A stretch of 64,000 nucleotides of DNA from contig CAUEEP010000211.1 of assembly GCA_958450365.1 (NCBI GenBank), positions 1-64,000 on the forward strand. Direction: 5' to 3'. The stretch is from Mesorhabditis belari. Taxonomy: Eukaryota; Nematoda; Chromadorea; Rhabditida; Rhabditidae. How positions within the stretch are numbered: position 1 is the first letter of the stretch; each line of letters starts with the position of its first letter. Both the position numbers and the translations under genes were made by a program. This document shows positions 1 to 14,112 of this stretch, piece after piece. A model generated the notes under the pieces. The model saw only the letters and a list, made by a program, of their open reading frames with translations, was not told where the DNA came from and ran no database searches.

Positions 1-70
1 TTGGTATCATTATCTTGGGATTTGTTATTGTATGTAAATTTGTTGTCCTTACGTATGAAATAAACTTTAG

Positions 71-1646
<1,576 letters not shown>

Positions 1647-1903
1647 TGCAACTTATTTTACTTTGTTATATTGAAGTTCGTTCTATAAATCGCTCATTTT
1701 TTCACTTTTGTCTTTGCGATCTCAGTTTATGATTTCCTTTATACGGTTAATATAAAAATAAAGATTCCGGTAAACAAACAAGAAAAAAGAAAGAAAAAAC
1801 TAACAAACAGTAAAAGTAATAACTTTGGATGTATCTAATGAGTGAGTTGGCTTTGATATTTGGCAAATAAAGGCAGCTTTATAGGCCTAGAAAATTATGC
1901 GCA

Positions 1904-4015
1904 ATGGAGGCCGGTTGTCACACGTACAACATCGACATAGAGGCCGAGGATTCAGAGGTTGAGTTTGTGCAGAGTCATAGTGCAAATTTAGTTGTACAGC
2001 CTGGTCAAAATTTTTAGATCTTTTGTTTGTAAACGCAATTTGCATTACAGGAAAAGAATGAGGGTGAACCAGAGACTCGAAAGAAGACGGTCGCTTCATT
2101 TAAATGTCAACTATGCTTTGCACAAAGGTTTGCGTTTCTGTTTATTGATCAACTTTTTTGTTTAGGTCATTGGATGGGCTCCGACGTCTACCATTGAGAA
2201 AAGAAAAATATGAGCCGATTCTTTGGGGAGCAAATGCTGCATATGAGGTGAAAGTAGTGATACTTCTGCATTAGACGGATCTTTATTGATCAAATTTTCA
2301 TTTGTAATGCAAAAGGGTCGTCGTAACTTTTCCGAATTTTTAGATTGTAATGGATATCATGCGCCGCTTGGAGCTTCGTCGAGGAATTCGAATCTGTCGA
2401 GAGCACTATCCAACCGAAGCGGTTTGGATTCTATGCCTGCTTTTAAACTTGTATTCTAGGAAGCAAATGTCATTCCAAAGGCGGAGCGAATTTACCCGAT
2501 ACAGTGCAAGTTGTGTGGCAGAAAGAGACCGCCGATGATGCTGCGAAATGTTCCGGCTGTACGTATCATAACAAACAATTAAAGACATTTAATGACAACA
2601 AGAAACAATTAATCTCACCAAAATTTCTCAAGAATTTAGTGTCTCGAAAAGCGGTCGCTGTTCTACGATTACGCCCAAGTGCCACCGAAGAAACGGGAAG
2701 AATTTGATCGGCATTTTCTGGAGAAACCGCGAGTGAATCTACTTGTTTGTGTCAATCATTTTCCTTTTCCGAAAAGGGTTGGTTTAGAAATTTCGAAATG
2801 AACTTTCCAATAGGATTTCATTTTAGCACGTTCTAAACTTTTGTTTAGGAGGTTAAAGCGACTCTTCGATCAGCGATCGGTTTTACCGAAAACAGACAAT
2901 TGAGAAGAATACTAAAAGATGGAGCATCTACGTCAAATGCGAATGAAAATAAAAAGAAAACTAAGGTTTAACTTCAAAATATTCTATTATCTGACATTTT
3001 TAGAGTAGTTCCCTTGTACGATGTCACTGGTGTAATGAGTCACACAAGCCGAAAGATCTACGCAAATTTCCCGATTATCCGCCTGCACAACAAGAATTCT
3101 TCGAGTAATATAATTTCTTTTAAAATACTTAAAAGTCGTTCAGATTGAATCGAGTTTCTGAAGATCGTCGAAGTGAGATTCTCAACTTGCAACAAGAGCG
3201 GATGTATGGGTTAAAGATGTGCTATTCGCATTTCCCAAAAGTAAGCGATGAGTAAACTTGGCTAACAAATCATTAGCATTAATGATAATTGATTTACTTT
3301 TCCATCTTTTAGGCATGGGCTCGAGCTCGTGGTCGCTTTTGGTATCGACTTTATTTTGGAGAAAAGAGTGTACGCTTTAAAAAGTTAGACTATAGTAAAA
3401 TCGTTTTTAGCAGAAAGCGGTAAAGGTTGATGCCAAAGAAATCAATATCAGCGTGACAAATTGTGAGGAGCTCCCATCCACTTCTTCAGCGCACAACGAA
3501 CTTCTGAGACAACGGTTAGACATTTAGTGGCTGCTAAGATGGTTGACTGTTTAGATATCCGATTGAGGACGAGGAAAGTGATGTTTTGCAAGAAGAAGAC
3601 GAGGAAATCGATGTCGAAGGGGAGGGTTGTGATGAATGCCCACATTCGAGGACATGTCGTTGGTTTTGGGCCCTAGTTTTGTACACTCGGGTTAGCAGGG
3701 CTGATAACTTGTAATGTTAATGTTTAATTTTTTTTAAATACTTCTTTTTTAGTTGTTGTGGATGCAGCCCAAACATTGTGCCAACTAGGTTCTCCCCGTC
3801 TTCCTCACCCATCTCCACAACATGCGTCCCTTCAGCCGCTTCAACCACTTCAACCACTTCCACCCGTCTCCCTTCCTGCTCATTCCACTCTTCATTCCCC
3901 ATTTCATCCGTTTGGTGCCTCCACATTTCCCTCGATCACCTTTTCGATGTTAAATGCTAGTCAAACTTTTCCGAACTTCCCCCAAACGTCACCATCTAGT
4001 TCACATTATCCTTAG
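1904..4015 (+). CDS. protein with three THAP-like C2CH zinc modules and Pro-rich tail
   Basis: Putative DNA-binding or chromatin protein. About ten exons translate into three similar modules with spacing C-x2-C ... C-x2-H-(F/Y)-P: CQLC to CREHYP (about 2110-2415), CKLC to CVNHFP (about 2510-2770) and CHWC to CYSHFP (about 3024-3235). CxxC, a 40-50 residue spacer and then CxxHF is the core of THAP-type C2CH fingers, but the other THAP hallmarks are not obvious, so I say THAP-like. An acidic stretch (EEDEEIDVEGE) follows. The last exon encodes a Pro/Ser/Leu-rich low-complexity tail ending in SSSHYP. ATG 1904 is chosen because it alone keeps frame into exon 2. The penultimate donor (about 3626 or 3656) is ambiguous, and without splicing the frame stops near 3714. 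Nematode THAP-bearing proteins such as LIN-36, HIM-17 and GON-14 act in chromatin control, but I cannot assign orthology. Confidence 0.7.
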
Positions 4016-4441
4016 ACTTTTGCTTTGTATACTTTGGCTGAATAAATATTTTTGGAAGTAATGGTTATCTTTTGAGCGGATTGGTCTTCGTTAATTATTT
4101 TGTACTTTGAACGATTTTTTGTAAGCATGAATCTTTTTCGCAGGGCATGAAAGTCAGCTAACTACCGACTTTTACTATATTTATAAAAAGTTAGTTGGTT
4201 TGTGAAACCCTGTCGCAAATTAAAATTCCAAAAGGTTAAAATTGAAGCAAATGCAACATTCACAAAGCCACGCAAACAAATCGACTCTTTTTGTGAAACG
4301 AAGCTCCCCAATTTCATAATCCCAAGAAAAAAGTTTTCTATTTTACTTTGTTATCAGTCTTTTTTTTGCTTACGTTTACTGGTCCCGGAAAACTGCCAAA
4401 GTTCTGATTCTTTTTAACTTTTGATGCGGCTAAATTCATTT

Positions 4442-4450
4442 TTCTTTCAG
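4442..4450 (+). promoter_or_regulatory. probable trans-splice acceptor of NEMP gene
   Basis: A pyrimidine-rich TTTCTTTCAG ends immediately before the ATG at 4451, and no upstream exon is visible in the 436 bp after the THAP-like gene. In nematodes this arrangement marks addition of a spliced leader. Which leader is used cannot be told from genomic DNA. Confidence 0.5.
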
Positions 4451-7153
4451 ATGTTGCTCAAATGGGCAACAACATTTTTATTGTTTAGCCTCGTCTTCTC
4501 GTCGAATTGTGATTACAAAGGTAGGTTGCTTTTAAAATGGAGCAAACTACTTAGGTATTCTAAAACTAACCAGTCCTAATCAATTGCTTTCATTGCTTTC
4601 ATTTAGATCTAACGGAGGAACGCCAAATCTCGGCTTCTCGTGGCGGACTGAAACAGTGGCATTCATCAGCGCTTCCCTATCGTTTAAGACACATTTTCAC
4701 GGACATCGTGCTTGATTTGAAAAGCGACAATTTAGCCGGCCTTAAAGTTTATTTGGTGAGTGATAATTTGTTGATTAGATCAAAATACGTTTTTAGGGTG
4801 AAAACTGCACAGCCGTCCAAAAGGCTTACAATGAGGATAACGCGTATTTTGGCTATTTTTCTGCTCCACAGGTAAATAAATGGGAAGATTTGGCTCTCCG
4901 CTGAAAGCGGGGAATTTTGCAGAGTGTTCAAAGTTTTAAGGATTTTTCGAAGTTTCGAGATTTCTTAGGCCTTTTTGCGTTTTCGCTTTTACAGTTTCGA
5001 GGAATTTTCGTGAATTTTGAGAAGATTCTTTTTCTTTATTGAAATATTTTCTAGCAATCGATAACTCGAAGATTTTTTTCACAAAAATTCATATTTTGGC
5101 GAAGATTCTTCAACGGGACGGTGCCGTTTTAGCATATGCCGAATGAAACGTACATTGCTTTCACCCATTGAGAGAAAGCAGACATGAGAGTGTAGGCAAT
5201 AAATTGTTAATGTGAGCATCACAAAACAAACTTTCAAATTATCCTTAAGGGTCCTCAAAAACTTTGAAAAATTCCCTCTTCCAATGGAGAGCCGAAGAGC
5301 TAAATTTGAAGATTTTTAGTGGTTTCGCTCAAATCGCTTTTTGCCGATTTTCAACGATACATTTATTGGAATCGATGCCGACAATAGCTACGAAATTTCT
5401 CGTCATGTAGAACGTAAGCTGCTACTTTTAAATTATCACTTGTATACTAAAGACCAACATAACGGTAACGTAATAGCATGTTATTAAGAGATCTTTTTAG
5501 TTTTCAATTCTTATCGATGGATTCCCTTTGTGGTGGCGCTTTTCTTCTTCTACTTTGCCCCAACTCTTGTTCGTCAAGCTGGATTTTACTATGCAGGTTT
5601 GCTTTCCAAGCTTTTCTGTTGTAAAATCTAATTTAGGAGGTGTATCTACTGGCCTTGTTGCTTCCGTCTTGATCATAGCTATCATTGTTTATCGATTAGC
5701 ACCAAAGGTACATTAAAACATCGTCTGTTAAAACAATTAAGCCATTTAGAAAGTGATCGGAATTCCGATAATTTTGGGCGGTTGGACGGCCACCGGTTAC
5801 ATGTTGCAGTTCGCGTATGGGAATTTTACTTGGTTAATGGACGCATATCGATCGTATGTGATTGGATATTTTGTGAGTTACAAATAGAAAATGTTTTTGA
5901 TCGATTTTAGGCTATCTGGGTAATCGGTACTCTAGCCTATTGTTATCGAAGTGGTCCACCGACGGATATTCGCTCGTTTAACATGCTTCAATGGGGTCTT
6001 CAAGCGACTGCGTGTCTGGCTATCTATTTTTCTATTCAAGTGTGTTTCATTAAATTATTCAGCGTAAAACCTAAACTTTAGTTGGTAGAGGTATCATTCG
6101 CTCTCATCACATTGTTGATTCTTGGAAGTTTTTTCCCGAAAGTCAAAAATATTGTTTTTCTACCATTTACGATACTCAACTGGTTTTTGGGCTTTATTGG
6201 GTAGGTTTACTTATTCTTTTTTTAGATTGAACTTCTTTTTTAGTTTAAATTATGACCGTGTTCCTCGTAGGCACTTCTTGACGGAAGAAGAATACGTTCA
6301 ACAGGTTTTGTTTACTTTTGTCTTTGTTACACATCAAGGTTCTTTTTAGACTAAAGAAACAACGGAGAAGGAATTGCGTAAGTTGCGCGATTATTGCAAG
6401 AGTCCAAATGCCGATTGGAGACGTATAAGTCAACATGTTTCAAACCCAAAAAAGTGGACTTTTCAAGAATACTGAAGTAAGCCCTTTGTTCAGACTTGCA
6501 CGTTTCGCCGACGGTCTTGATGAGCATGTGACTTCTAGTGAACGACGTCAACACAGTCTGGAACCTGAATACAGTCAGCTATTCATTTTTTTTTATGAAA
6601 TGCAAAAGATTTAGGTGAAGATGACAATGATGTCTTATTCAGCGACGATGATTCAACTGAAACGAGGTCGCTTGCGGGAAAAGATGCACGGTGAGGACCA
6701 TGGAATTAATCATTGAACACAATACTTTTTAGTTCGTCGAGTTCTCGCTCAATTCATACACCCTCAGAAGGAAATATTTCACTACGGAACCGAATACTTC
6801 GAAGAAATGCCACCACGAGCTCCCGAGCTCCGCTAAAAGACGCTGATCATTCAATTCGAAATGCAGTGAGACGGTAAAGTTAAGTCGGTTTAAATGTTTA
6901 TGCATCTAATTTAGCTCATTACCTGTTCATCATCTTGGCCATGAAGAGTTGAAGGAGGCCGAGATTTCACTTTTGCGAGAACTTGAGTCTGTTCGTCGGC
7001 AAAAACTTCTCAATTCGTCTAGGTTAGCTTTTTAAGTGATTTTGAAGATTTTTAGAATCGATTCTTAGAGTCTCTCAACAAGCAAAAACAAATGACCCAT
7101 ATTTGGACGAGGATGAGGATATGGAAGATGAAGATAATGAATCGTTTCTGTAA
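4451..7153 (+). CDS. nemp-1: NEMP1/TMEM194-like nuclear envelope integral membrane protein
   Basis: Inner nuclear membrane protein of the NEMP family, which supports nuclear-envelope stiffness and fertility in animals. The N-terminus (MLLKWATTFLLFSLVFSS) is a signal peptide. A lumenal region containing LGENCTAVQKAY follows, then about five hydrophobic segments (for example WIPFVVALFFFYFAPTLV and VIGIPIILGGWTATGYML). The diagnostic motif RRHFLTEEEYVQQTKETTEK and a block ending SPNADWRR match the nucleoplasmic region of vertebrate NEMP1, and LARFADGLDEHVTSSE aligns with the conserved RFADF segment. The tail is Ser/Arg-rich and then acidic (DEDEDMEDEDNESFL). The start is fixed by the acceptor abutting the ATG. 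One intron (about 4872-5322) is unusually long for this locus. Near 7070 two acceptors lie close together, and only the downstream one keeps the frame open. Confidence 0.9.
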
Positions 7154-7635
7154 AGTGAATTTGGTCTCATATTTTCGAATTGTTCCGTGAAAAATCTCCT
7201 TTTTATCACGTGTTTCTGTTCCCTGTCCCCGGTTATACCTCCACTTTTTTTTACACCGTCACTTATTTTGTTACAGTTTTACGGGTGTGTTTCTATTAGG
7301 TGGTCGAAAATCATATTGTCGATATTGTGGCTCAACTTTGGTAAATTGATAATCTACAGTAGTTTCTTTCGTATGTGCGCAATGTTCATTTATTTAATTC
7401 AAGATTCATTATACTTGACCAGATTGATTTAAGCTATAAAAATTTTAATTTTGGTGATTTGCCTGTATTGAGATGTCAATTGCAACCAAAGTACCTTATT
7501 TGAAATTGTTGGATAAGAATACAAAGCTTGATGTTTTGTGGTAAGTGTAAACCGTTAAAATAGACCTGAAAGTTGTAAAAATTCGAACTAAATGAGGTCT
7601 GGCATTTGGACAGTTAGCATAATCTTTTTGTCTAG
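7154..7635 (+). other. intergenic gap between NEMP and APC8 genes
   Basis: 482 bp, AT-rich. A 22-codon open frame starts at ATG 7473 and ends at a good donor (GTAAGT, 7541). Joining it to the acceptor at 7635 creates TGA, so it is not an in-frame 5' exon of the APC8 gene. It may be outron, a short upstream ORF or chance. Confidence 0.4.
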
Positions 7636-10529
7636 ATGGACTCATTCAGCGGCCCATCTTTCGTCGACAATCTTGCCGACATACAGATTTCGATGGATGA
7701 AGTAAAGTTGTTAGAAAATACGCCATATAATCATTTTTACAGGTGATCACCGATTTGCAATGGTTGATGCTCGAGTGCTCGCAAAGATGTATGTCGGATA
7801 CTGTGAAATGGTCGGTTTTGTTTGGGTAAATAAACAAGTTGCATAATTTATATTTCCAGGGCCAGCGAAATGCTCGAGTACTGCTCGAATGAAGCTTACG
7901 AGGCCTACGAGAGCTCGGAAAGAACAATCGAGATTCCACCGGTTTGAAATATTTTATGAAATATTATGTGACAAGTGAAATTATCAAAATCGATGAAGTA
8001 CAGCCAAATTCAGAATCCCTATGAAATCACCTACGAGAATCGACATGTGGTCTTTGGACGCTCGCTGATGGCCTGTCAAGAAGTTCATCGGTAATTTTTT
8101 AATAGCGACTTGTGTACATTATATTAGAGCTATGTATTTCTTCGAGAAAAGCAAAGAGATGAGTCCGTTGAACAAGTTTTTGTACTATTGGAGTCGATAT
8201 TTGGTATTTTTTGTGCCATCTGATCCATTTAACTCTTTACTTTAGTCATTGACTCAAAAAGCGCTTGAGAACGATGCGGAGATTTTCGAGAAACGCGGCG
8301 AACAAGGAAGTAACGATTTGACACCAATGGAACGGCCTGAGTATGCGGTAAATTTTGATTTTGATAATTTTAGCTTGATAGTAAATAAACTTTTTTTAGG
8401 AGATGTCGGAATTGCACACCCTTTTGCTCAAAGAGAAGTCGATTCTGCAAATGTACGCTAAGAAAGGAGGAAAACCACCCGTCGACATCTATATGGAGTA
8501 TTTGTAAGTTTTTAAAAGGTCTAACGCTAAAGCGAGTTAAATTATAGAACCGGCCGCGTCGAGTTGTCGTTGGGAAATCCAGAGCTGGCACTGACACGTT
8601 TCCTATTGTGCATCAAAGAGGAGCCAAGGTGTGTAAAGAATTCATGATGACATTGATGTTTTTAGATTCTGGCCCGCTTACGAGTCGATTCTTCAACACA
8701 GTCGCAACGAGAAACAACTGAGAGACGTGATCGGACAATTCTTGGAATCAACCAGCACACATTGGTTACAGGTAAAGTTAAACACTTCAACTACTAAGAT
8801 CTTTGTTAATTTAGCATGTTTATGAAGTTTTTGCGCTCGCCAAATTGAATCAACACCTTGAAAGTATACAAGCAGCAAGGAGGTAAGAGAATAAAAAGTT
8901 TGGGTCTTTAAATCAAAAATTTAGGCTTATAATGGGCGGTTTGAAAGCTCAACCAGCACTTCTCGTTCAAATGGCAATATCATTTCATGAGATTTATGGT
9001 AATTCTTAACTTAACAATGCCAAGAAAGCATCGTTTCAAAAGTCTTTTTAGAAAACACTGAAGCCTGTGAACAATTTCGAAACATTGCCCAGATTGATCC
9101 ACTGCGAATCGAAGGAATGGAACAATACTCGAACACACTTTTTCTGATGGTTTGTGAATCTTATTGTTTTGAAAATTTTACGATATCTTAGAATAACAAA
9201 GCCGATCTCTACAAGTTAGCCTATCGTTTTTTGGCGACGCATCGCTTCAAATGGGAAACCTGTGTGATGTTGGGTAAGCTTCTTTTGGTGGCTGGTTAGT
9301 GATATCACTAGCAATAATGATCACAGACAGCGAATGAAGCCATTTTTTTTAGGCAACTACTATGCGATTCGAGGCGAGCACTTAGCGGCAATCAAATTCT
9401 TCGAGCGGGCACTTCGATTGAATCCATACAATGCACGGCGAGTTTTAGAAAAATTTATCAAAAAGTAGATACATTGCTGCAATACAGTAGCCTGTGAGTG
9501 AACAACCCTAACAAAATCCTTTAGTTGTTGGACTCTGATTGGGCACGAGTACATGGAAATGAAAAATCACTCGGCTGCGTGTATCGCTTATCGGAAGGCT
9601 TCAAGTGAGTTACTAAAATATTCATTACACCATCAAGTTAGATATGCTTTTTAGCAATTTCACCAGATGACCCAGCTCCATATTATGGATTGGCGACAAT
9701 GTACGACATTTTGAAGATGCACGCCTACAGTCATCGCTACTATCTACTGGCTTACAATCTACGGTAATTTTTCTTTTGCATTATTTCAATACTCCTTTTT
9801 AGACCTATGGATTCGAGAATGTTGATTGGATTGGCGGAGTCGTACTTAAAATTGAACAAGGTTAACAATTCGTTGCTTCATGGTTACAAACTAAAATTTA
9901 GATCGACGATGCGAAGAAATGCTTCCTCAAAGCTTTTCAAGTGGGCGATGTTGAGGGAACGGCTCTGTTAGCGTTAGGGAAAATCTACGATAAATTGGAG
10001 GATTCAAATCGAGCCGTGCAAGCATTCCAGAAGTACCTCGTCTTGTATGTAAAGGTTGGCTTGAAGAGTTCGTGAACTAATCAGTTTTCAAATTAGGTTG
10101 CTCCCGAACAAAACCTGGCCACAGCAGCCATCTACTTGGCGCGTTTCTTTTTGAGGAAGAAGAAGTTCGATCTTTCGTATGGCTACGCGATGCAGTGTCT
10201 CGATTATGAAATGGTGAGCTTCATAAATAATATCTAGCTTTGAACAGTAGATGCGTTCAATCCTTGACCATTTAGACAAGAGATGAGGGTCGTAATCTGA
10301 TGATCGATGCGAATCAGATGAAAGCCGAGCAACTCCGAGCTAGCACCTCACAACCGTCAACACCAGCTGTTCAGCATAATCTGTGAGTTTTGTGAAGAAG
10401 GACATTTAGTTTAATGAAGTCAAAAGTCTAAAAAGAATTTATCATTATGTAGAAAGTTTATTTGTTCCTTTTAGTTCCACCGCGGACATGGTTATCGATG
10501 AGGATGACGAGCCAAGTTTTGAAGACTAA
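7636..10529 (+). CDS. mat-3: anaphase-promoting complex subunit APC8/CDC23
   Basis: TPR scaffold subunit of the APC/C ubiquitin ligase, which drives chromosome segregation and mitotic exit in the nucleus and cytoplasm. About 21 short exons encode a protein full of tetratricopeptide repeats. The signature block is NYYAIRGEHLAAIKFFERAL, then LNP, then WTLIGHEYMEMKNHSAA, then APYYGLATMYDILKMHAYS, which matches APC8 better than the paralogous APC3, APC6 or APC7. The end is acidic (MVIDEDDEPSFED). ATG 7636 directly follows TTTTGTCTAG, a likely trans-splice site. One intron (9438-9524) appears to use a GC donor (CG|GCGAGT), because the nearby GT donor would shift the frame. The gene is third or fourth in the same-strand run. 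Its C. elegans orthologue is mat-3. Confidence 0.93.
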
Positions 10530-10781
10530 AAAAATAAACGCAATTTGTGTAGTTTATATGTTATTGATGCGTATGTGATAGATCTTTTTTGAAATTTTGT
10601 CATCTATTTGATCTCTTTTTTTGTGCTATTTTGAATTTCGTAATTTTATTTTTGAAGCTATAAAAGGTCTTTTTTGTAAATAAACGGTTCAATTTTGTAA
10701 TTGAGATAAAGATGCATTGTTATGAAACGACAAAGTACCCGAAAGTTCCCAAGAATTTGTTAGAATGAGGATTGAGTGATC

Positions 10782-10791
10782 AAATTTGCAG
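10782..10791 (+). promoter_or_regulatory. probable trans-splice acceptor of methionyl-tRNA synthetase gene
   Basis: CAAATTTGCAG ends exactly at the base before ATG 10792. The gap from the APC8 stop is only 262 bp, fitting an internal operon cistron. Confidence 0.45.
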
Positions 10792-12948
10792 ATGACGATT
10801 TGTCGGAGCATACGCTCAATAATTTGGCAACGAAGATTTCGGCATTCTTTCATCACGACACCAATATTTTATGCGAATTCGGGTAATTAAGCCATTTAGA
10901 AGTTATTCATGAGGTTATTTGAGTTTTTAGCTCCTCACATCGGTCATTTGTACAGTGCGGTAATCGCCGACGCCGCTCATCGATGGGAAATTCTGAAAGC
11001 ACCAAACGAATTGCATCAATTCACGACCGGCACCGATGAACATGGATCAAAGGTAATTTTGATGTGAGCTAGATCACACAATCAATTTAAGATTTACTAT
11101 TTTAGATTGAACGAGCTGCCACTTCTGCATCCCTTACTCCAATTGAGCATTGCGACAAAGTGACGGCACAATTTCGGGCACTTTTTGAAGCTTTCGACAT
11201 CTCTTACACCGATTATATTAGAACGACTGAGGAACGACACAAAAGAGCTGTCAGAGAGTTTTGGGTGCGTGTTTAACGGTGAAATTATAGAATTGAAATT
11301 GTTTAGACTCGTTTATCAAAAGCCGGTCACCTCTACAAGGGAAAGTACAGTGGATGGTACAGTGTGATCGACGAGTGTTTCTACAAGGATTCGGAAGTTG
11401 AAAAGATTCGATCATTGGATGGAAAAGAGTCGAGCGTGAGCTTTAGATTCAATTTTTACTTTAATATATTTTCAGGTGGCAAAAGAAACCCGAAATCCGG
11501 TGGAATGGGTCGATGAGGAGAATTACATGTTTCGATTGAGTGATTTCAAGGAGAAGACAAAGAAAATCTTGGAATCGACTGGTAAAAAGATTGAAATTGT
11601 TAAATTGAATTTGTTACTTTAGAAGTGATTACGCCGACCCATTTCAAGCCGCTAGCGATTCGTGAACTGGACGCTTGTGGGGATTTGTCCGTTTCGAGAG
11701 ATTCGACTCGATTGAAATGGGGGATTCCTGTGCCTGATGATCCATCACAAAGAGTAAGTTTTGCTATAAAAACTCATTAGATGATTCATTAGTTTTTTTT
11801 AGGTTTACGTTTGGCTTGATGCGCTAATTAACTATTTGACGGTGAATGGGTTTCCAGACAAAATGCAATTCCCAGCACCAACTTGTCAGATCATTGGAAA
11901 GGATATTTTACGGTGAAGCCATTTAAAACTCTTTTTCTTAAACAGATGATTTTAGATTTCACACGGCTTATTGGTTCGCTTTTCTACAAGCCCTCAATTT
12001 ACCGCTACCGGAACGATTATTCGTGCATGGACATTGGCTTGTCAACAATGTCAAGGTTTGTCTCACTTCGGAAACATACTTTACAGTTCCCTAGATGTCG
12101 AAAAGCCTTGGCAATGTGGTGGATCCAATGGAAATTGCCGGTTTGCTTTCAAATGATGGACTGCGGTATTTTCTGCTGAAACAAGGCGTGCCTACGGATG
12201 ATTGCAGTAGGTTTTTTTCTTATTGCGAATAGACTAAAATCTAACATAGATTTCATGAAGTTGAAAGCGATCGAGTTGATCAACAGCGATTTGGTGAACA
12301 CGATCGGGAATCTGTTACAGCGGAGTGAGTTGCTAACTTTTTCTTCAACTTCTTTGCTAAATGAATAAGTTTAGGTACAATACCAAAATTGAACCCAGCA
12401 CAAGTCTATCCGATTTTTGACGCAAAGAAAGTTCCCTCAAACTGTGCACAACTGGCGAAAGAGCTTATCAATGATTTGGGCACACTTTCTAGTTGGTAAA
12501 ACACGCAAAATGTTTTAAAGTTATGTTTAGATCGTGTACGAACCCATTACGATGAGCTTTATTTTTATCGGGGAATCGAGATTTTACTAAACATTGTCCG
12601 CAAGACGAACGCTTTCTTTCAAGAGGCTCAACCGTGGAAATTGAGTGATCAGGAAGAGGTGGGCTGAAATAGTTAGAACCAAAGTTCAATTATGATTTTT
12701 GCTTTAGATTTTAACAGTGCTTGCTGTTTCGTATGAAACACTTCGAATCACTGCAATACTTCTCTCACCGATTGTTCCCAAATTCTCGGCTCACACACTT
12801 TCCAGGTAAAATCTGTTATTTTATAGCCGCTTACACCTCAAGTTTAGATTATCAATCAAGCCAAACGAAGCAAATCTTCAAGAAGCGCATTTTCGTGGAA
12901 TCGGATGTTTTGGAGGGAAATTGGGATCCGAAAAAGAACCATTTCTAA
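10792..12948 (+). CDS. mars-2: mitochondrial-type methionyl-tRNA synthetase
   Basis: Charges tRNA-Met with methionine. A class I synthetase whose two signatures are both visible: the HIGH-type motif in TTPIFYANS then [15 protein letters not shown], and [17 protein letters not shown]. The Arg-rich, acid-free N-terminus ([20 protein letters not shown]) looks like a mitochondrial presequence. The compact size, and the absence of the C-terminal domains of the cytosolic enzyme, support the mitochondrial form. The family block [15 protein letters not shown], the Trp-rich [10 protein letters not shown] region and the anticodon-binding helical domain (EAQPWKLSD) follow in order. About ten introns. 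Near 12491 the GTTGGT donor is preferred because the adjacent GTAAAA would create a stop. It is the last gene of the left-hand cluster. Confidence 0.93.
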
Positions 12949-13075
12949 ATCGAATCAAGCCTAATAATTAGAATTAACCGGATTGTTTTTGTATTCACGT
13001 CATGTGCTACGTCTTTTAACACTCAATTTTCCAAAAAGTTTCGTCGATTTTCTTTGATAAAGTTCATGGCGCTCT

Positions 13076-13790
13076 TTAACCCATTCGAAACCGCAGCGTT
13101 TTTTCTTTTTTTCGTCTACGGACCAAACCCTTTTTTGACATTTTTGACTCCGAAGCAGTTTATTTATGGTTGGAAGGATGTAAGAGAGTCTCCTACACCA
13201 TTTATTTTTGATGAAGAACGATTTGGATTTGACTTCAAGATTATTGTTATTATTTTATCGACGACAATATTTTAGTAGGCGAGTCTAATAAACATGGAAA
13301 AAGGAAAACAAACTGGCAGGATTTCGATGCAAAATCTTTCAAGCTCTTCCTGTCTTCAAATGGGAATCGTCAAATTACCGAAGATTCGTGACTACTGGAG
13401 TAGCAGGCCTGGATTAGGAGAATTTTCCCACATGTCCCACATTATGTCAAGAGCAAAATTTGAATCTATTCTTCGCAACCTGCGTTTTTGTGATAATGAA
13501 CTGGATCCTGCAGGAGATCGGCTTTATAAGATTAGAGCTATTATGGAAAATTTCAATGCAAAACCAGAGGCTGCATTGATTCCGGGTAAATATGACACGT
13601 CTTTTTTGCCCACCTAATTTGTAGATCTGTTACAATTGGAATATACATGTAATGCTGAAAAACAGCAAAAAAAACCAATTAATTGAATGAAAATAGCTCA
13701 ATTAGCGCTGCAGCGAATAATCGCTGCAGCGGTCCGTTCCTGAGTTTTTGTTGCAGCGATTATTCGCTGCAGAAGTTTCGAATGGGTTAA
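13076..13790 (+). mobile_element. piggyBac-like element with TTAA target duplication
   Basis: The element is bounded by TTAA at 13,076-13,079 and 13,787-13,790. It begins CCCATTCGAAA and ends with the exact inverse TTTCGAATGGG. piggyBac termini classically start CCC next to TTAA. Subterminal palindromes built on CGCTGCAGCGAATAATCGC lie at about 13,706-13,775. It carries a piggyBac transposase fragment and sits inside the left repeat of the Tc1-like element. The intact right repeat of that element (TCTTTAAGCC, inverted) shows the empty site, which proves the order of insertion. Confidence 0.88.
13294..13617 (+). pseudogene. piggyBac transposase fragment (DDE_Tnp_1_7)
   Basis: A 107-codon open frame inside the piggyBac element. 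MGIVKLPKIRDYWSSRPGLG, followed by SHIMSRAKFESILRNLRF and DRLYKIRAIMENFN, matches the N-terminal part of the piggyBac catalytic domain. The later catalytic Asp residues and the C-terminal Cys-rich domain are missing, so it cannot act as a complete transposase. The short length agrees with an internally deleted, non-autonomous element. Confidence 0.85.
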
Positions 13791-14112
13791 GCCATTAATA
13801 GTTTTAGTTACACAAATATATTACACAATTTATTTACACAAACGTTATCGCTCTACAACACTTATTCATTGAGAAAAAAATAGAATTGTCAAAACACCCC
13901 TCTGAAAATCGTGGTGCAAAAGTCTTTTCACAAAAAACGAAATTAAGCTTTAATCAATATTTAGTCGCGGTGTTCAAAAAAGTCAGTTCAGCTCGATTTT
14001 TCTCAGAATTTCTAGTGGCTCTTGGAGGTTGTTGTGGTGCCAAAGTGAATATTTTGGGCGGGGAGATTTTTGAAATTTTTTCACTTTTTCCCGATTTCAT
14101 GACTCCCAATTC

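Noticed and set aside
7473..7540. First exon of the APC8 gene (MSIATKVPYLKLLDKN...)
   Set aside because: Splicing to the acceptor at 7,635 produces TGA at the junction, and the downstream ATG 7,636 gives an APC8-like N-terminus in phase with exon 2.
13690..13775. CGCTGCAGCGAATAATCGC palindromes as a regulatory or origin element
   Set aside because: Their position just inside both piggyBac ends identifies them as subterminal repeats of that element.
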